64,000 nt of DNA, from assembly GCA_905188085.1 (NCBI GenBank), contig CAJJKN010000002.1, positions 270,328 through 334,327 of the forward strand, read 5' to 3'. Positions within the stretch are counted from its first letter, which is position 1; every line of letters starts with the position of its first letter. Position numbers and translations under genes: made by a program. Positions 44,226-53,453 of this stretch are shown in pieces. A model generated the notes under the pieces. It did not search any database. It saw nothing but the letters and a program-made list of their open reading frames with translations, and had not been told where the DNA came from. Source of the stretch: an uncultured Bacillota bacterium. Its GTDB lineage: Bacteria > Bacillota > Clostridia > Christensenellales > QAND01.

Positions 44226-46220
44226 TTATTCTTCCCCGTCTGCAAACTGGCTGTTATACAGTTCGGCGTAAAAGCCGTTTTGCGCAAGCAGCTGCGCGTG
44301 GGTACCCTGCTCGATGATGTTGCCCTCTTTCATGACCAAAATCAGGTCCGCATCGCGGATGGTGGAAAGCCGGTGCGCGATGATAAAGCTGGTGCGTCCT
44401 TTCATCAGATTGTCCATGGCCTGCTGAATGAGCACCTCCGTACGGGTGTCTACCGAGCTTGTGGCTTCGTCCAAAATGAGGATCGGCGGGTCTGCCAAAA
44501 GCGCGCGGGCGATGGTCAAAAGCTGGCGCTGGCCCTGGGAGATGTTGGAGGCATCTTCATTGAGCACGGTATCGTAGCCCTCGGAGAGCGTGCGCACGAA
44601 ATGATCCACATGCGCCGCCCTGGCCGCGCTTTGCATCTCTTCTTCGGTGGCGTCCAGCTTGCCGTATACGATGTTTTCCCGGATCGTGCCGGAAAACAGC
44701 CAGGTATCCTGCAATACCATGCCAAACAGCGCGCGCAATTCCTCCCGGCGCATTTGCCTTATGTCCACGCCGTCCACGCGGATGGCGCCGCTGTCCACAT
44801 CGTAAAAGCGCATCAAGAGGTTTACCATGGTGGTTTTGCCCGCGCCCGTGGGGCCGACGATGGCCACCTTCTGCTCCGGCCGGATGTTGGCGGTAAAGTC
44901 TTTGATCACCTGCTTATCCGCCCGGTAGCCAAAGGCCACATGGTCAAATTCCACAGCGCCGCGCACATGGTCAATCGTTTTAGGCGTTTTACTTTCCGGC
45001 ACCTCTTCCTCTTCTTCCAAAAACACAAACACGCGCTCTGCCGCCGCCATGGTGGATTGCAAAAGGTTTGCCATGTTGGCCGTCTGGGTGATGGGCTGGT
45101 TAAAGTTTCGCACATACTGGATAAACGCCTGAATATCGCCGATTTCCACCAGCTTTCCGTTTGCCAGATAGCCGCCCAAAACGCACACGCCCACATAGCC
45201 CAAGTTGCTGATAAAATTCAAAATCGGCATCATCAGCCCGGACAAAAACTGGGCCTTGCGCGCGTTTTCGTACAGTTCGTCGTTCACCTTTTTAAATTGA
45301 CTCAGCGACGCTTCTTCGCCGTTAAACGCCTTCATCACAAGGTGCCCGCCGTACATTTCCTCCACATGGCCGTTGAGCGCGCCCAGCGCGTTTTGCTGGT
45401 CCACAAAGTTTTTCTGCGAGCGTTTTACCACGCTTTTTACCACCAGCAGCGACAGCGGCAGCACCAACAGCGCCACCAGCGTCATCGGCAGAGAAATGCT
45501 AATCATCATCACCAAAATGCCCACCAGCGTTGTGGCGGCCGAGACCAATTGCGAAATGGATTGGTTCAGCGATTGCGAAACCGTGTCCACATCGTTGGTA
45601 ATTCTGCTCAGCACATCGCCGTGGCTGGTTCTGTCAAAATATTTGAGCGGCATGCGGTTGATCTTTTGCGAAATATCCCGCCGCAGCCGGTAGGCCACCT
45701 TTTGCGAGATGCCGGTGGTGATGTATCCCTGAATGTATTGAAACAGCGCGCTGAGCGCATACAGGCCCATCAGCCAGATAAGAATGTGCCCAATGCCGGA
45801 AAAATCGATCTCCGGGCGCTTTGAAATATCCATCTGCGAAAGGGTTTCCAGCTGGCTTTGGGAAAGCTGCTCTTTGGCCTCATCGGGCATGGCGGAAAGC
45901 ACCGCTTCGCCCTTGGTGCCCTCCGGCAGCACAACCCCTTCGGGCAGCTGGCTTTGGATTTTATCATACATCATCTGCCCTGAAATGCCCTCCACCAGCT
46001 TGTTGGTGGCGCTGCCCAAAATTTTCGGCCCTACGATGGTAAATACCGTGCTGGCCACGGCAAAAACGATCATCAGCACCAATGGCAGCCAATAGGCCCT
46101 TAGATACGCCATCAGCTTTTTAAACGTGCCTTTAAAGTCCTTGGCTTTTTCTGCCGGCCGCATGGCAGCGGGGCCGCCCCCCATCGGGCCGCGGCGCTTC
46201 GGCTGTTGTTTTTCGCTCAT
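44226..46220 (-). CDS. ABC exporter half-transporter, catalytic subunit
   Basis: A 664-residue type IV ABC half-transporter: a cytoplasmic N-terminal extension rich in Gly/Pro, six membrane helices (about 38-370) with an insertion of about 100 residues after the first helix, and an ATPase domain. Walker A is GPTGAGKTT. The signature is ISQGQRQ rather than SGGQ. Walker B plus catalytic Glu reads ILILDEATSS, and the switch His is IIAHRLST. The start overlaps the partner's stop by four bases. Paired with the next gene it makes a heterodimeric drug or lipid exporter. Confidence 0.92.
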   Translation of the reverse strand: MSEKQQPKRRGPMGGGPAAMRPAEKAKDFKGTFKKLMAYLRAYWLPLVLMIVFAVASTVFTIVGPKILGSATNKLVEGISGQMMYDKIQSQLPEGVVLPEGTKGEAVLSAMPDEAKEQLSQSQLETLSQMDISKRPEIDFSGIGHILIWLMGLYALSALFQYIQGYITTGISQKVAYRLRRDISQKINRMPLKYFDRTSHGDVLSRITNDVDTVSQSLNQSISQLVSAATTLVGILVMMISISLPMTLVALLVLPLSLLVVKSVVKRSQKNFVDQQNALGALNGHVEEMYGGHLVMKAFNGEEASLSQFKKVNDELYENARKAQFLSGLMMPILNFISNLGYVGVCVLGGYLANGKLVEIGDIQAFIQYVRNFNQPITQTANMANLLQSTMAAAERVFVFLEEEEEVPESKTPKTIDHVRGAVEFDHVAFGYRADKQVIKDFTANIRPEQKVAIVGPTGAGKTTMVNLLMRFYDVDSGAIRVDGVDIRQMRREELRALFGMVLQDTWLFSGTIRENIVYGKLDATEEEMQSAARAAHVDHFVRTLSEGYDTVLNEDASNISQGQRQLLTIARALLADPPILILDEATSSVDTRTEVLIQQAMDNLMKGRTSFIIAHRLSTIRDADLILVMKEGNIIEQGTHAQLLAQNGFYAELYNSQFADGEE

Positions 46221-47944
46221 GCCAATTCCTCCTCCGAAAGCTGCGAAAGCGCAATTTCGCGATACACCTGGCAGGTTTGCATCAGTTCTTTATGCGTGCC
46301 GATGCCCGCGATCTTTCCTTCCTCCAGCACGATGATCTGCTCTGCATCCACCACGGTGGAAATGCGCTGGGCCACCAAAAGGCAGGTGGCCTGCCCCATG
46401 TTTTGCTTCAGCGCTGCACGCAAAGCGGCGTCGGTTTTAAAATCCAGCGCGGAAAAGCTGTCGTCAAACACATAGATCTCCGGCTTTTTGGCCAGCGCCC
46501 TGGCGATAGAAAGGCGCTGCTTTTGCCCGCCGGAAACGTTTGTGCCGCCCTGGGCAATGGGGGTATCCAGCCCTTCGGGCAAATTTGAGATAAATTCCGT
46601 GGCCTGGGCAATGTCTGCCGCTTTATAAATTTCCTCTTCCGAAATGCCGGGTGCGCCGTAGGCGATGTTGGAACGAATCGTCCCGGTAAACAATACGCCC
46701 TTTTGCGGCACAAAGCCGATCTTTTCCCGCAGCGCATGCTGGCTCATCTGTTTTACGGATACGCCGTCGATGAGAATATCGCCGCCTGTTACATCGTAAA
46801 ACCGGGGCAAAAGGTTTACAATCGTGCTCTTGCCGCTGCCCGTGCTGCCGATGATGGCGGTGGTTTGCCCGGGCCTGGCGGTAAAGCTGATATGTTCCAG
46901 CGCCGGGGCCTCAGCGCCCGGGTAAGCAAAGGTTACGTCTTTAAATTCCACAAGGCCGTTTGCCTGCGCGGCAGTTTTGGGCGTTTTGGGGTCTGTAATG
47001 GTGGGCACGGTTTCCAACACATCCGCAATGCGCCCGGCAGACACCGAGGCCCGCGGAATCATGATAAAGATCATGGACACCATCAAAAACGAAAACATGA
47101 TCTGCATGGCATACTGCATAAACGCCATCATATCCCCCACCTGCATGGTGCCGGCGCCCACGGCGTTGGCCCCCACCCAGATGATCAGCACCGTGGTGGC
47201 GTTCATCAACAGCATCATCATCGGCTGCATAATCGTCATCAGCCGGTTGACAAATAAGCTGGTTTTCGTCAAATCCCGGTTGGCTTTATCCAGCCGCTGC
47301 TCTTCGTAATTCTCCGTGTTAAACGCGCGGATGACCCGCATGCCCGTCAGATTTTCGCGGGTCACGAGGTTTAACCGGTCTACCAATTTCTGCATGATCT
47401 TCATCTTCGGCATGCCAAGGGTAAACAACAGCCCCATCAATACAAACAAACACGCTACCGCGGCCGCTACAATCCACGTCATGGAGGGGTTGGTTTCCAC
47501 CGCCTTTAAAATGCCGCCCACCGCCATGATGGGGGCCATCACGATCATCCGCAAAAAGATGATCATCACCATCATCACCTGCTGCACATCGTTTGTGCTG
47601 CGCGTAATCAAAGACGCCGTGGAAAATTTATTGAATTCCGTCAGCGAAAACTGCTCCACCCTGTCAAACACCGCGGCGCGCAAATCCCGCGCATAGGCCG
47701 TGGCCACGCGGCTGGCCAGATACCCGGACGCGATGGTGCATACCGAGCCCAACAGCGTAATGCCGATCATCTTCAGCCCGGTGGCTAAAATTGCGCCGGT
47801 ATCCCCCGCCAAAACGCCCTGGTTTACAATCTGCGACATATAATCCGGCAACTGCAAATCCGTCATCGCCTGCACAAACACAAGCGCCAGCACCGCCGCA
47901 ATCTGCCAAAGATACGGCTTTAAATATTTTGCGATTCTTCGCAT
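46217..47944 (-). CDS. ABC exporter half-transporter with degenerate ATP site
   Basis: A 575-residue half-transporter: six membrane helices (about 15-310) and a C-terminal ATPase domain. Walker A is GSTGSGKST and the signature NVSGGQKQRL is canonical. The residue after Walker B is Asp, not Glu (YVFDDSFSALD), as in the degenerate subunits LmrC and TM287. The switch residue is Gln in VAQRIST. It overlaps the MarR gene by 25 bases, so regulator and exporter form one operon. Confidence 0.92.
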   Translation of the reverse strand: MRRIAKYLKPYLWQIAAVLALVFVQAMTDLQLPDYMSQIVNQGVLAGDTGAILATGLKMIGITLLGSVCTIASGYLASRVATAYARDLRAAVFDRVEQFSLTEFNKFSTASLITRSTNDVQQVMMVMIIFLRMIVMAPIMAVGGILKAVETNPSMTWIVAAAVACLFVLMGLLFTLGMPKMKIMQKLVDRLNLVTRENLTGMRVIRAFNTENYEEQRLDKANRDLTKTSLFVNRLMTIMQPMMMLLMNATTVLIIWVGANAVGAGTMQVGDMMAFMQYAMQIMFSFLMVSMIFIMIPRASVSAGRIADVLETVPTITDPKTPKTAAQANGLVEFKDVTFAYPGAEAPALEHISFTARPGQTTAIIGSTGSGKSTIVNLLPRFYDVTGGDILIDGVSVKQMSQHALREKIGFVPQKGVLFTGTIRSNIAYGAPGISEEEIYKAADIAQATEFISNLPEGLDTPIAQGGTNVSGGQKQRLSIARALAKKPEIYVFDDSFSALDFKTDAALRAALKQNMGQATCLLVAQRISTVVDAEQIIVLEEGKIAGIGTHKELMQTCQVYREIALSQLSEEELA

Positions 47945-48408
47945 AAGGGCAGCTCTCCTTCCTGCTTTGAAATTTCATGCGCCACATGCATCGCCCGCTG
48001 CAACAGCGATAACAGCTGCGCCGCGTCCGTTTCTCCCAGCGCGCGCACAATGGGCAGCACGCGCTCCAGCGTGTTTTGCTGCACCTTTTCCAGCCCCGCC
48101 TTCCCTTTATTGGAAAGCGAAACCAGCACCCGCCTTTTGTCCAAATGGTCCATCGTGCGCAAGATCAGCCCCTTTTCCTCCAGGCTGTTTAATATGGCGG
48201 TCATCGCCGGGCGGGACACGCCCAGCGTCTTGCCGATTTCAGACGGCGTCATCTCCGGCTTGCCCTGCTCATACGCATGGCACAAACAGCCCAGCGTCAT
48301 CATCTCGTTTCTGCGCAGCGCTTGCGGCACACAGCGCGGCCGCAAATACATATCCAAATGCCGGATGGTGTGTATCACGGCAAATGCGTTTTCCCTTTCT
48401 GTTGACAT
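47920..48408 (-). CDS. MarR-family transcriptional regulator
   Basis: A 162-residue winged-helix protein. The DNA-recognition helix region reads MTPSEIGKTLGVSRPAMTAILNSLEEKGLI, followed by the wing DHLDKRRVLVSLSNKG. Only the first gene of the operon carries a ribosome site before ATG at 48408 (AAAGGAGACCAGGAG). It probably represses the exporter and itself, releasing in response to a ligand, possibly an exported compound. Confidence 0.92.
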   Translation of the reverse strand: MSTERENAFAVIHTIRHLDMYLRPRCVPQALRRNEMMTLGCLCHAYEQGKPEMTPSEIGKTLGVSRPAMTAILNSLEEKGLILRTMDHLDKRRVLVSLSNKGKAGLEKVQQNTLERVLPIVRALGETDAAQLLSLLQRAMHVAHEISKQEGELPLCEESQNI

Positions 48409-48429
48409 GCTCCTGGTCTCCTTTTGTAT

Positions 48430-48450
48430 ATAATTCACTTTTGTAATTAT
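48430..48450 (-). promoter_or_regulatory. Candidate MarR operator
   Basis: ATAATT (48430-48435) and AATTAT (48445-48450) form an inverted repeat with a nine-base spacer. It lies 22-42 bases before the MarR start, in an AT-rich promoter region. MarR proteins usually bind such palindromes. Confidence 0.5.
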
Positions 48451-48805
48451 TCATTTGCTTCACTATTTTACCCGCTTTCCCCCAAAAGTCAACCGTTTTT
48501 TTGTGCCGTTGCCGTTTTGTCACGCTTTTGCCATATTGCCGCATACGCGCGTTGATGGCGGCCGCAAATCCAACACTCTCATCCTCCTCGCAAGGCCTGT
48601 CCTCTTTCGCGCAACGCCCGGCTGCCGCCCGCATTTCCTCCCGGCGCCGTCCCCCTTCGGACAATCCTATCTCCCGCTTTTCTTTCCCCCTTATCTTCTT
48701 TCTCTCCTGTGCCGCTTGCATTTTTCTTGTCCTGTTCCATTGCCGCCTGCGTTCTCTCCCCCTATGCTTTGGCCAACAGGATTGTTTCCCCTGCCAAAGG
48801 CCGAT
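48451..48805. other. Pyrimidine-rich intergenic stretch
   Basis: About 355 bases, strongly C+T-rich on the plus strand. No gene supported. Confidence 0.5.
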
Positions 48806-48846
48806 AAAAAAAGCCGCGCAGGCATTTTCACTTGCACGGCTTTTTT
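48806..48846 (-). terminator. Terminator after the phosphohexomutase gene
   Basis: AAAAAAGCCG pairs with CGGCTTTTTT (48806-48846), with a partly paired GC-rich loop and T runs on both strands. Confidence 0.8.
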
Positions 48847-48867
48847 CTATTTGCGTATCGGGTTGTT

Positions 48868-50541
48868 TTACGCGCCCACGATTGCGTCGCTCCAGGCAAA
48901 CACGCCGGAGAGCATCTCGTCCGCCTCGGCCTTGGTGTCGGCCTTGGCTCCGCCGTAAAACTTGATCTTCGGCTCCGTTCCGGACGGCCGCACGCACACC
49001 CATTGGTCATTTTCCAGCGTGTAATACAGCACATCCGAAGAGGGGAAACCGTCTATCCCCGGGGCATAGTCCTTTTGTTCCAGCACCTTCAGGCCCGCAA
49101 TTTCCTTGGGCGGCTCTGCCCGCAGCTGCTGCATGATGGTTTTAATCTTCTCCGCCCCTTCCAGGCCCTGGAGGGTGTAGCTTTTCACCCGCTCGGTATG
49201 CACGCCGTAACGGGCCAGCAGCGCATCCAGCTGCGCCAATAGGGTTTTGCCCTCCGCCTTGGCCCGGGCCGCCGCCTGGCACAGCAAAAGAGAGGCGATC
49301 ACGGCGTCTTTATCGCGCACAAACGTGCCGGCCAAAAAGCCATAGCTTTCCTCAAAGCCAAAGAGGAAATGCCCCGCTTTGCCGTCGTATTGCTCTATCT
49401 TTTCGCCGATGTATTTAAACCCGGTCAAAACGTTATACAGCTTCACGCCGAAATCGTCCGCAATGGCCTTGGCCAATTGGGTGGTCACAATGCTTTTCAC
49501 CACAAAATCGTCTGCGGTCAGCTTGTTTTGCGCCTGCAAATCCAAAAGGCGGTTATACAACAATAAACAGCCGATCTGGTTGCCGGTCAGCGGCACATAG
49601 CGCCCGTTTTCATCGCGCACCGCCGTGCCCATCCGGTCTGCATCCGGGTCGGTGGCGATGACAAGATCCGCCCCGCATTCTTCCGCCTGGGCGATGGCCA
49701 TGCTCAGCGCGTCTACCTCTTCCGGGTTTGGCAAGCGCAGGGTGGAAAATTCCGTATCCGGCACGCACTGTTTTTCCACAGGGCGCACATCGGTAAACCC
49801 GGCTTTTTTCAATACGATCTGCACCGGCTTTGCCCCGGTGCCGTGCAGCGGGGAATACACCACGCGCAGGCTTTCGCGCTCTTTATCGGTGCAGGAATCT
49901 TTCAGCGTCATCACCTGTTCGGTATATACGGACAATACATCATCGCCGATCAGGCGAATTAAGCCCTGTGCCACGCCCTGTTCAAACGGCATTTTTTCCA
50001 CCGTCAGCGCGTCTGCCTCCTGCATTTTTGCCGCAATAGCCGCGGCCATTTCATCGGTAATCTGCCCGCCCTGGGCGTTGTATACCTTATAGCCGTTGTA
50101 TTCTTTGGGGTTGTGGCTGGCGGTAACAACGATCCCCGCGTCACACCCCAAATGCCGCACGGTAAACGACAGCACCGGCGTCGGCATAATCTGATCAAAC
50201 AGATACGCCTTCAGCCCGTTTTGCGCCAACACACACGCCGCGATCTTGGCAAACTCGGTGGATTTGCGCCTGGAATCGCACGCAATGGCCACGCCGTTTG
50301 TCTGCCCCTGGCTTTTTAAATACTGCGCCACGCCCTGTGTGGCCCTGGCCACGGTATACACGTTCATCCGCGCGCTGCCGGCGCCCACTTCGGCCCGCAG
50401 CCCGGCCGTGCCGAATTTCAGCGGCTGATAAAACCGCGCCCGGATCTGTTCTTCATCGCCCGCAATTTCTGCCAGCTCCTGTTTTAAATCCGGCTCCTGC
50501 ACGCTGTCTGCCCATGCCCGGTACAATTGCTCTACGCTCAT
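48868..50541 (-). CDS. Phosphoglucomutase/phosphomannomutase
   Basis: A 557-residue alpha-D-phosphohexomutase of the PgcA/PMM-PGM type. The phosphoserine loop is TASHNPKEYNGYK, the metal loop DPDADRMG, the sugar-binding loop GFEESYG, and the phosphate loop RPSGTEPKIKFY. It interconverts glucose 1- and 6-phosphates (or mannose equivalents), feeding UDP-glucose and wall glycans. The ATG at 50541 follows GAGGTG. A sigma-A promoter lies at 50600-50628. Confidence 0.95.
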   Translation of the reverse strand: MSVEQLYRAWADSVQEPDLKQELAEIAGDEEQIRARFYQPLKFGTAGLRAEVGAGSARMNVYTVARATQGVAQYLKSQGQTNGVAIACDSRRKSTEFAKIAACVLAQNGLKAYLFDQIMPTPVLSFTVRHLGCDAGIVVTASHNPKEYNGYKVYNAQGGQITDEMAAAIAAKMQEADALTVEKMPFEQGVAQGLIRLIGDDVLSVYTEQVMTLKDSCTDKERESLRVVYSPLHGTGAKPVQIVLKKAGFTDVRPVEKQCVPDTEFSTLRLPNPEEVDALSMAIAQAEECGADLVIATDPDADRMGTAVRDENGRYVPLTGNQIGCLLLYNRLLDLQAQNKLTADDFVVKSIVTTQLAKAIADDFGVKLYNVLTGFKYIGEKIEQYDGKAGHFLFGFEESYGFLAGTFVRDKDAVIASLLLCQAAARAKAEGKTLLAQLDALLARYGVHTERVKSYTLQGLEGAEKIKTIMQQLRAEPPKEIAGLKVLEQKDYAPGIDGFPSSDVLYYTLENDQWVCVRPSGTEPKIKFYGGAKADTKAEADEMLSGVFAWSDAIVGA

Positions 50542-50599
50542 ACACGACACCTCAAACTGATAGATTTTACTTTGCACATTCGTTTTTTTTGCTAGGGCT

Positions 50600-50628
50600 A
50601 CTATACCATTTTTGCCGCTTTCCCGCAA
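50600..50628 (-). promoter_or_regulatory. Sigma-A promoter of the phosphohexomutase gene
   Basis: TTGCGG (50623-50628) and TATAGT (50600-50605) are 17 bp apart, about 60 bases before the start codon. Confidence 0.65.
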
Positions 50629-50679
50629 CAAAAGGGCGCATGGGCCGGGCGGTTTACGGCGTTTATGCGGCAAAACGCA

Positions 50680-51354
50680 TCAATATTGCACCAGGCCGTT
50701 CAATTCTCCCTGCTCTGCCGGCTTTCGCTGTTCGTAGCAAAGGTGCGGGTTTGCGTGCCGGGCCTGGGCCTGTCTGGCCTTTTCCCGGCCTTCCCAGGTC
50801 TGCAAAGCGGCCTGCCAATCCACCATGTCATTGGGCCCCACTTTCCAGCCGCAGGCCTCGTAGTAGTAGAAAAACTGCTCCGGCTCTAAGGCCATGTGCT
50901 TTTCCGTGCAATAGGCCGTCACCTGTTCCAGCGTCGGCGGGGCAAAGGAAATCTCTTGTTTATTTCTCTCCCCTTGTTTTGTTTGGTTTTTGTTTTGTTT
51001 TTGTTTAGGAAAGGGGTTGGCCGTGTGTATGAGCTTGGGCATCGTTTGTGTCAACGTTTGTGTATCGGTTTGTGTATCAAAACGAACAATCAAATATTGC
51101 CCGGGCCGGTTTCCGTTTCCCTTTTGGTATCGGATCAATCCCCGGTTGATCAGCTCGTTGCGCGCTTTATCCAGCTGTTGGCGGGATAAGCATGCCTGGC
51201 TTTGCAATGTGATGTTTGAAACCGTAAACTGCCGTTTCCATCCGCAGCGGTTGTTGATATGCAGCAGATTTACATACAACGATTGTGCGTTTGAGGATAG
51301 GGTGTTTGTTTGTTTAAACTCAAAAAAGCAGTTGAGCTGGGCTATGTAGTTCAT
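50680..51354 (-). CDS. Orphan phage-type replication protein with winged-helix N-terminus
   Basis: A 224-residue protein. Residues 1-95 form a winged-helix-like domain as in DnaD/replisome-organiser proteins (LYVNLLHINNRCGW, ARNELINRGLIRYQKG). Residues 97-135 are low-complexity (TQTDTQTLTQT; KQKQNKNQ). Residues 138-190 carry the module found in phage replication proteins (PPTLEQVTAYC, FYYYEACGWKVG, DWQAALQTW). No helicase loader or phage genes adjoin it. It may be a prophage or plasmid leftover, or a recruited host gene. Confidence 0.7.
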   Translation of the reverse strand: MNYIAQLNCFFEFKQTNTLSSNAQSLYVNLLHINNRCGWKRQFTVSNITLQSQACLSRQQLDKARNELINRGLIRYQKGNGNRPGQYLIVRFDTQTDTQTLTQTMPKLIHTANPFPKQKQNKNQTKQGERNKQEISFAPPTLEQVTAYCTEKHMALEPEQFFYYYEACGWKVGPNDMVDWQAALQTWEGREKARQAQARHANPHLCYEQRKPAEQGELNGLVQY

Positions 51355-51554
51355 GATGCTCCTTTCTCCCGGAAAACCGCCGGGCTATTTGATTCGCTTT
51401 TATTATACTGCGGCAAAAGTATCAAAAGGTATCCATTTTTTTGCGGTGTTTTTGAGTATGGTGTTTTGAAAAATTTTCCCGAAAAGCCGCACGTTCCATA
51501 GGCCGTTTTTCATAGATAAATACAGAGATTTTTCTATAAAGGAGCGTGGGCCGT

Positions 51555-52127
51555 ATGCCACAAAACACCACAGCCTTCAGCGAGGTTTCCAAGCAATACC
51601 TCTGCCGGTACTATGCAATTTTTGATGAGATGACCGAACAGATGCTTTCCGCCAAAACAACGGACAGCATTTCGCATAATTTTATCATGCGCATGATTCC
51701 CCATCACAACGCCGCCGTTTTGATGAGCAAAAATCTTTTGCAATATACCACCTGCCTGCCCCTGCAGCGCATCGCCCATGAAATCGTGCAAACCCAAACC
51801 GAGGGCATCCGCCAAATGCAGCAAATACTGCCCGCGTGCAGCGAAAAGACCAACGCGCCGTGCGATCTTTGCCTCTATACCCGAGCCTATCAGGCCGTGT
51901 TTGACGCCATGGTGCGTCAAATGCAAAGCGCCCCCGCCGAAAACAATTTGGACAAAAGCTTTATCCTGGAGATGATTCCGCATCACCTGGGCGCCGTTCG
52001 TATGAGCGAAAACGCCCTGCGCTTTCCCGTTTGCCCCGCGCTGCACCCGCTTTTACATACCATCATCACCACCCAGCGCCAGGGCATTTTGGAAATGCAG
52101 CGGCTTTTGCAAACCCTCTGCCGCTGA
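51555..52127 (+). CDS. Tandem DUF305 protein
   Basis: A 190-residue helical protein with two DUF305-type repeats: FIMRMIPHHNAAVLMSKNLL (about 43-62) and FILEMIPHHLGAVRMSENAL (about 136-155). The two halves are linked by a Cys cluster (PACSEKTNAPCDLC). DUF305 belongs to the ferritin-like superfamily; the His pairs suggest metal binding. No signal peptide is visible, unlike many secreted DUF305 proteins. The ATG at 51555 follows AAAGGAG; an in-frame GTG at 51546 is too close to it. Confidence 0.82.
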   Translation: MPQNTTAFSEVSKQYLCRYYAIFDEMTEQMLSAKTTDSISHNFIMRMIPHHNAAVLMSKNLLQYTTCLPLQRIAHEIVQTQTEGIRQMQQILPACSEKTNAPCDLCLYTRAYQAVFDAMVRQMQSAPAENNLDKSFILEMIPHHLGAVRMSENALRFPVCPALHPLLHTIITTQRQGILEMQRLLQTLCR

Positions 52128-52887
52128 CAGGTTTTCATCCCCCCGGGGCGCTTGGCTGCGTTTGGGCCGAGTGCTGTTTCTCGGCAGCATAGGCCTAGTA
52201 TCGCAGGGCCGCTTGCCGGGCGGTTGGCTTTGGGCACTCTGCCGTGGACAGGTTGGGCTTTCTGCCGCTCTTTTTGCGCCGCTTTACCCCAGTTCTTTGC
52301 CGGAAAAATCACGCCCAATAAGACCCCCTGATAGGGGCTTAGCTCTTTGCCGAGGCGGTTTTTGCGCACCAAAGCAACAGCTTTTCGCAACAAGCAAAAC
52401 CTCTGGCATAAAAAAAGAAACCCTTTGGGGGTTCGTTTGTTGTTTGTTTCTACTGTGCCCGGCCTGGGCGTCCCATATGGGATGTTCTCCTTGGCTATAA
52501 ACTCGTTGTTTGCCCTCATATGAGGAACTTCCGCCCATTTCTGCCCCGCAAACGCGCGTATACAGCCCGGCAATGCAGCCTGCCTAAAGAATCGCCTCCC
52601 CGGCTTTTATAAGCTTGCTTGTCAACCAGCCTTGCGTAAACTGCTTTTTGCGTTGTTTGCTCCCGCATGGGGAAATCCTCTCTGCCCGTGCTTTGCCTGC
52701 CGCAAAGCCGTATCCCTTTTATAACAGGCCGTTTCCCGTGCTGTGCCTTTGCCGGGCACGCCGGGCAAGCGCGGTTTGCCGTTTGCTGTTTACCGATTCG
52801 GCTTTTGCAAAACCCGCCCGCTTGCAGGCCGCCTGCCGTCTGCGCTTGCTATTTTATATAGCGCCTTGGCCCGCGGTTTTACGGGAT
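52128..52887. other. Gene-free stretch, about 760 bp
   Basis: Pyrimidine-biased on the plus strand, especially 52610-52860. Open frames present are unsupported. No RNA gene seen before the tRNA-Lys terminator. Confidence 0.5.
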
Positions 52888-52924
52888 AAAAAAATAAGCA
52901 CGACAGCATAAAACCGTCGTGCTT
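52888..52924 (-). terminator. Terminator of the tRNA-Lys gene
   Basis: AAGCACGAC (52896-52904) pairs with GTCGTGCTT (52916-52924). A U-rich tail follows on the minus strand. Confidence 0.88.
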
Positions 52925-52927
52925 TTC

Positions 52928-53004
52928 TGGTACCCCCTCAGGGACTCGAACCCTGGACACCCTGATTAAGAGTCAGGTGCTCTAGCCAACTGAGCTAAGG
53001 AGGC
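52928..53004 (-). tRNA. tRNA-Lys (CUU)
   Basis: A full cloverleaf on the minus strand. The acceptor GCCTCCT pairs with AGGGGGT, the D arm contains AGCTCAGTTGG, and the T arm is GGTTCGAGTCC. The anticodon loop CTCTTAA gives anticodon CTT, reading AAG. CCA is encoded at 52928-52930. Confidence 0.96.
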
Positions 53005-53107
53005 TCAAACAGCTTTTGTAGTATAGCACCAACCGCAATTTTTTGCAAGGGTTGCGGGCAAAATTTTTTCTCTGCCCGCAAACCCTGCAAAAATACCGCT
53101 CGCCACA

Positions 53108-53168
53108 TCTCTCATTCTCCTCCTGTTGCCCATCGGGCAGCCTTGCAAAATTCTCCTGTCTCATTTCA
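53108..53168. repeat. 61-bp direct repeat, copy 1
   Basis: Identical to 53454-53514. The core contains CCATCGGGCAGCCTTGCAAA. Similarity continues with scattered mismatches past the 3' end (TGCCGCAAACCG versus CGCCGTAAGCCG). Confidence 0.95.
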
Positions 53169-53453
53169 TGCCGCAAACCGTCTCTTTTTCACTTCTGCTT
53201 TTTCTCCCGGCAGGCTGTTTCGGCCGTTTCGGTTTGCTTACGGTTTCGCCCTCGCCTTGCAAAATCCGCCAGCATTTCTCCAACCCCCTCGCCCGGCGGG
53301 TATTCTTTTCGCTCAGGGAAAATGCTCCCTGCCGTTTTTCTCACCGTTTCTCTCATCCCCGCCTGCATTCCGCCCGCCGGTTTTCGCATTCCCATCTGCT
53401 GTCCATCGGGTGGCCTTGTAAAATCCCCTTTGCCTACCAACCCGCTCACCGTT

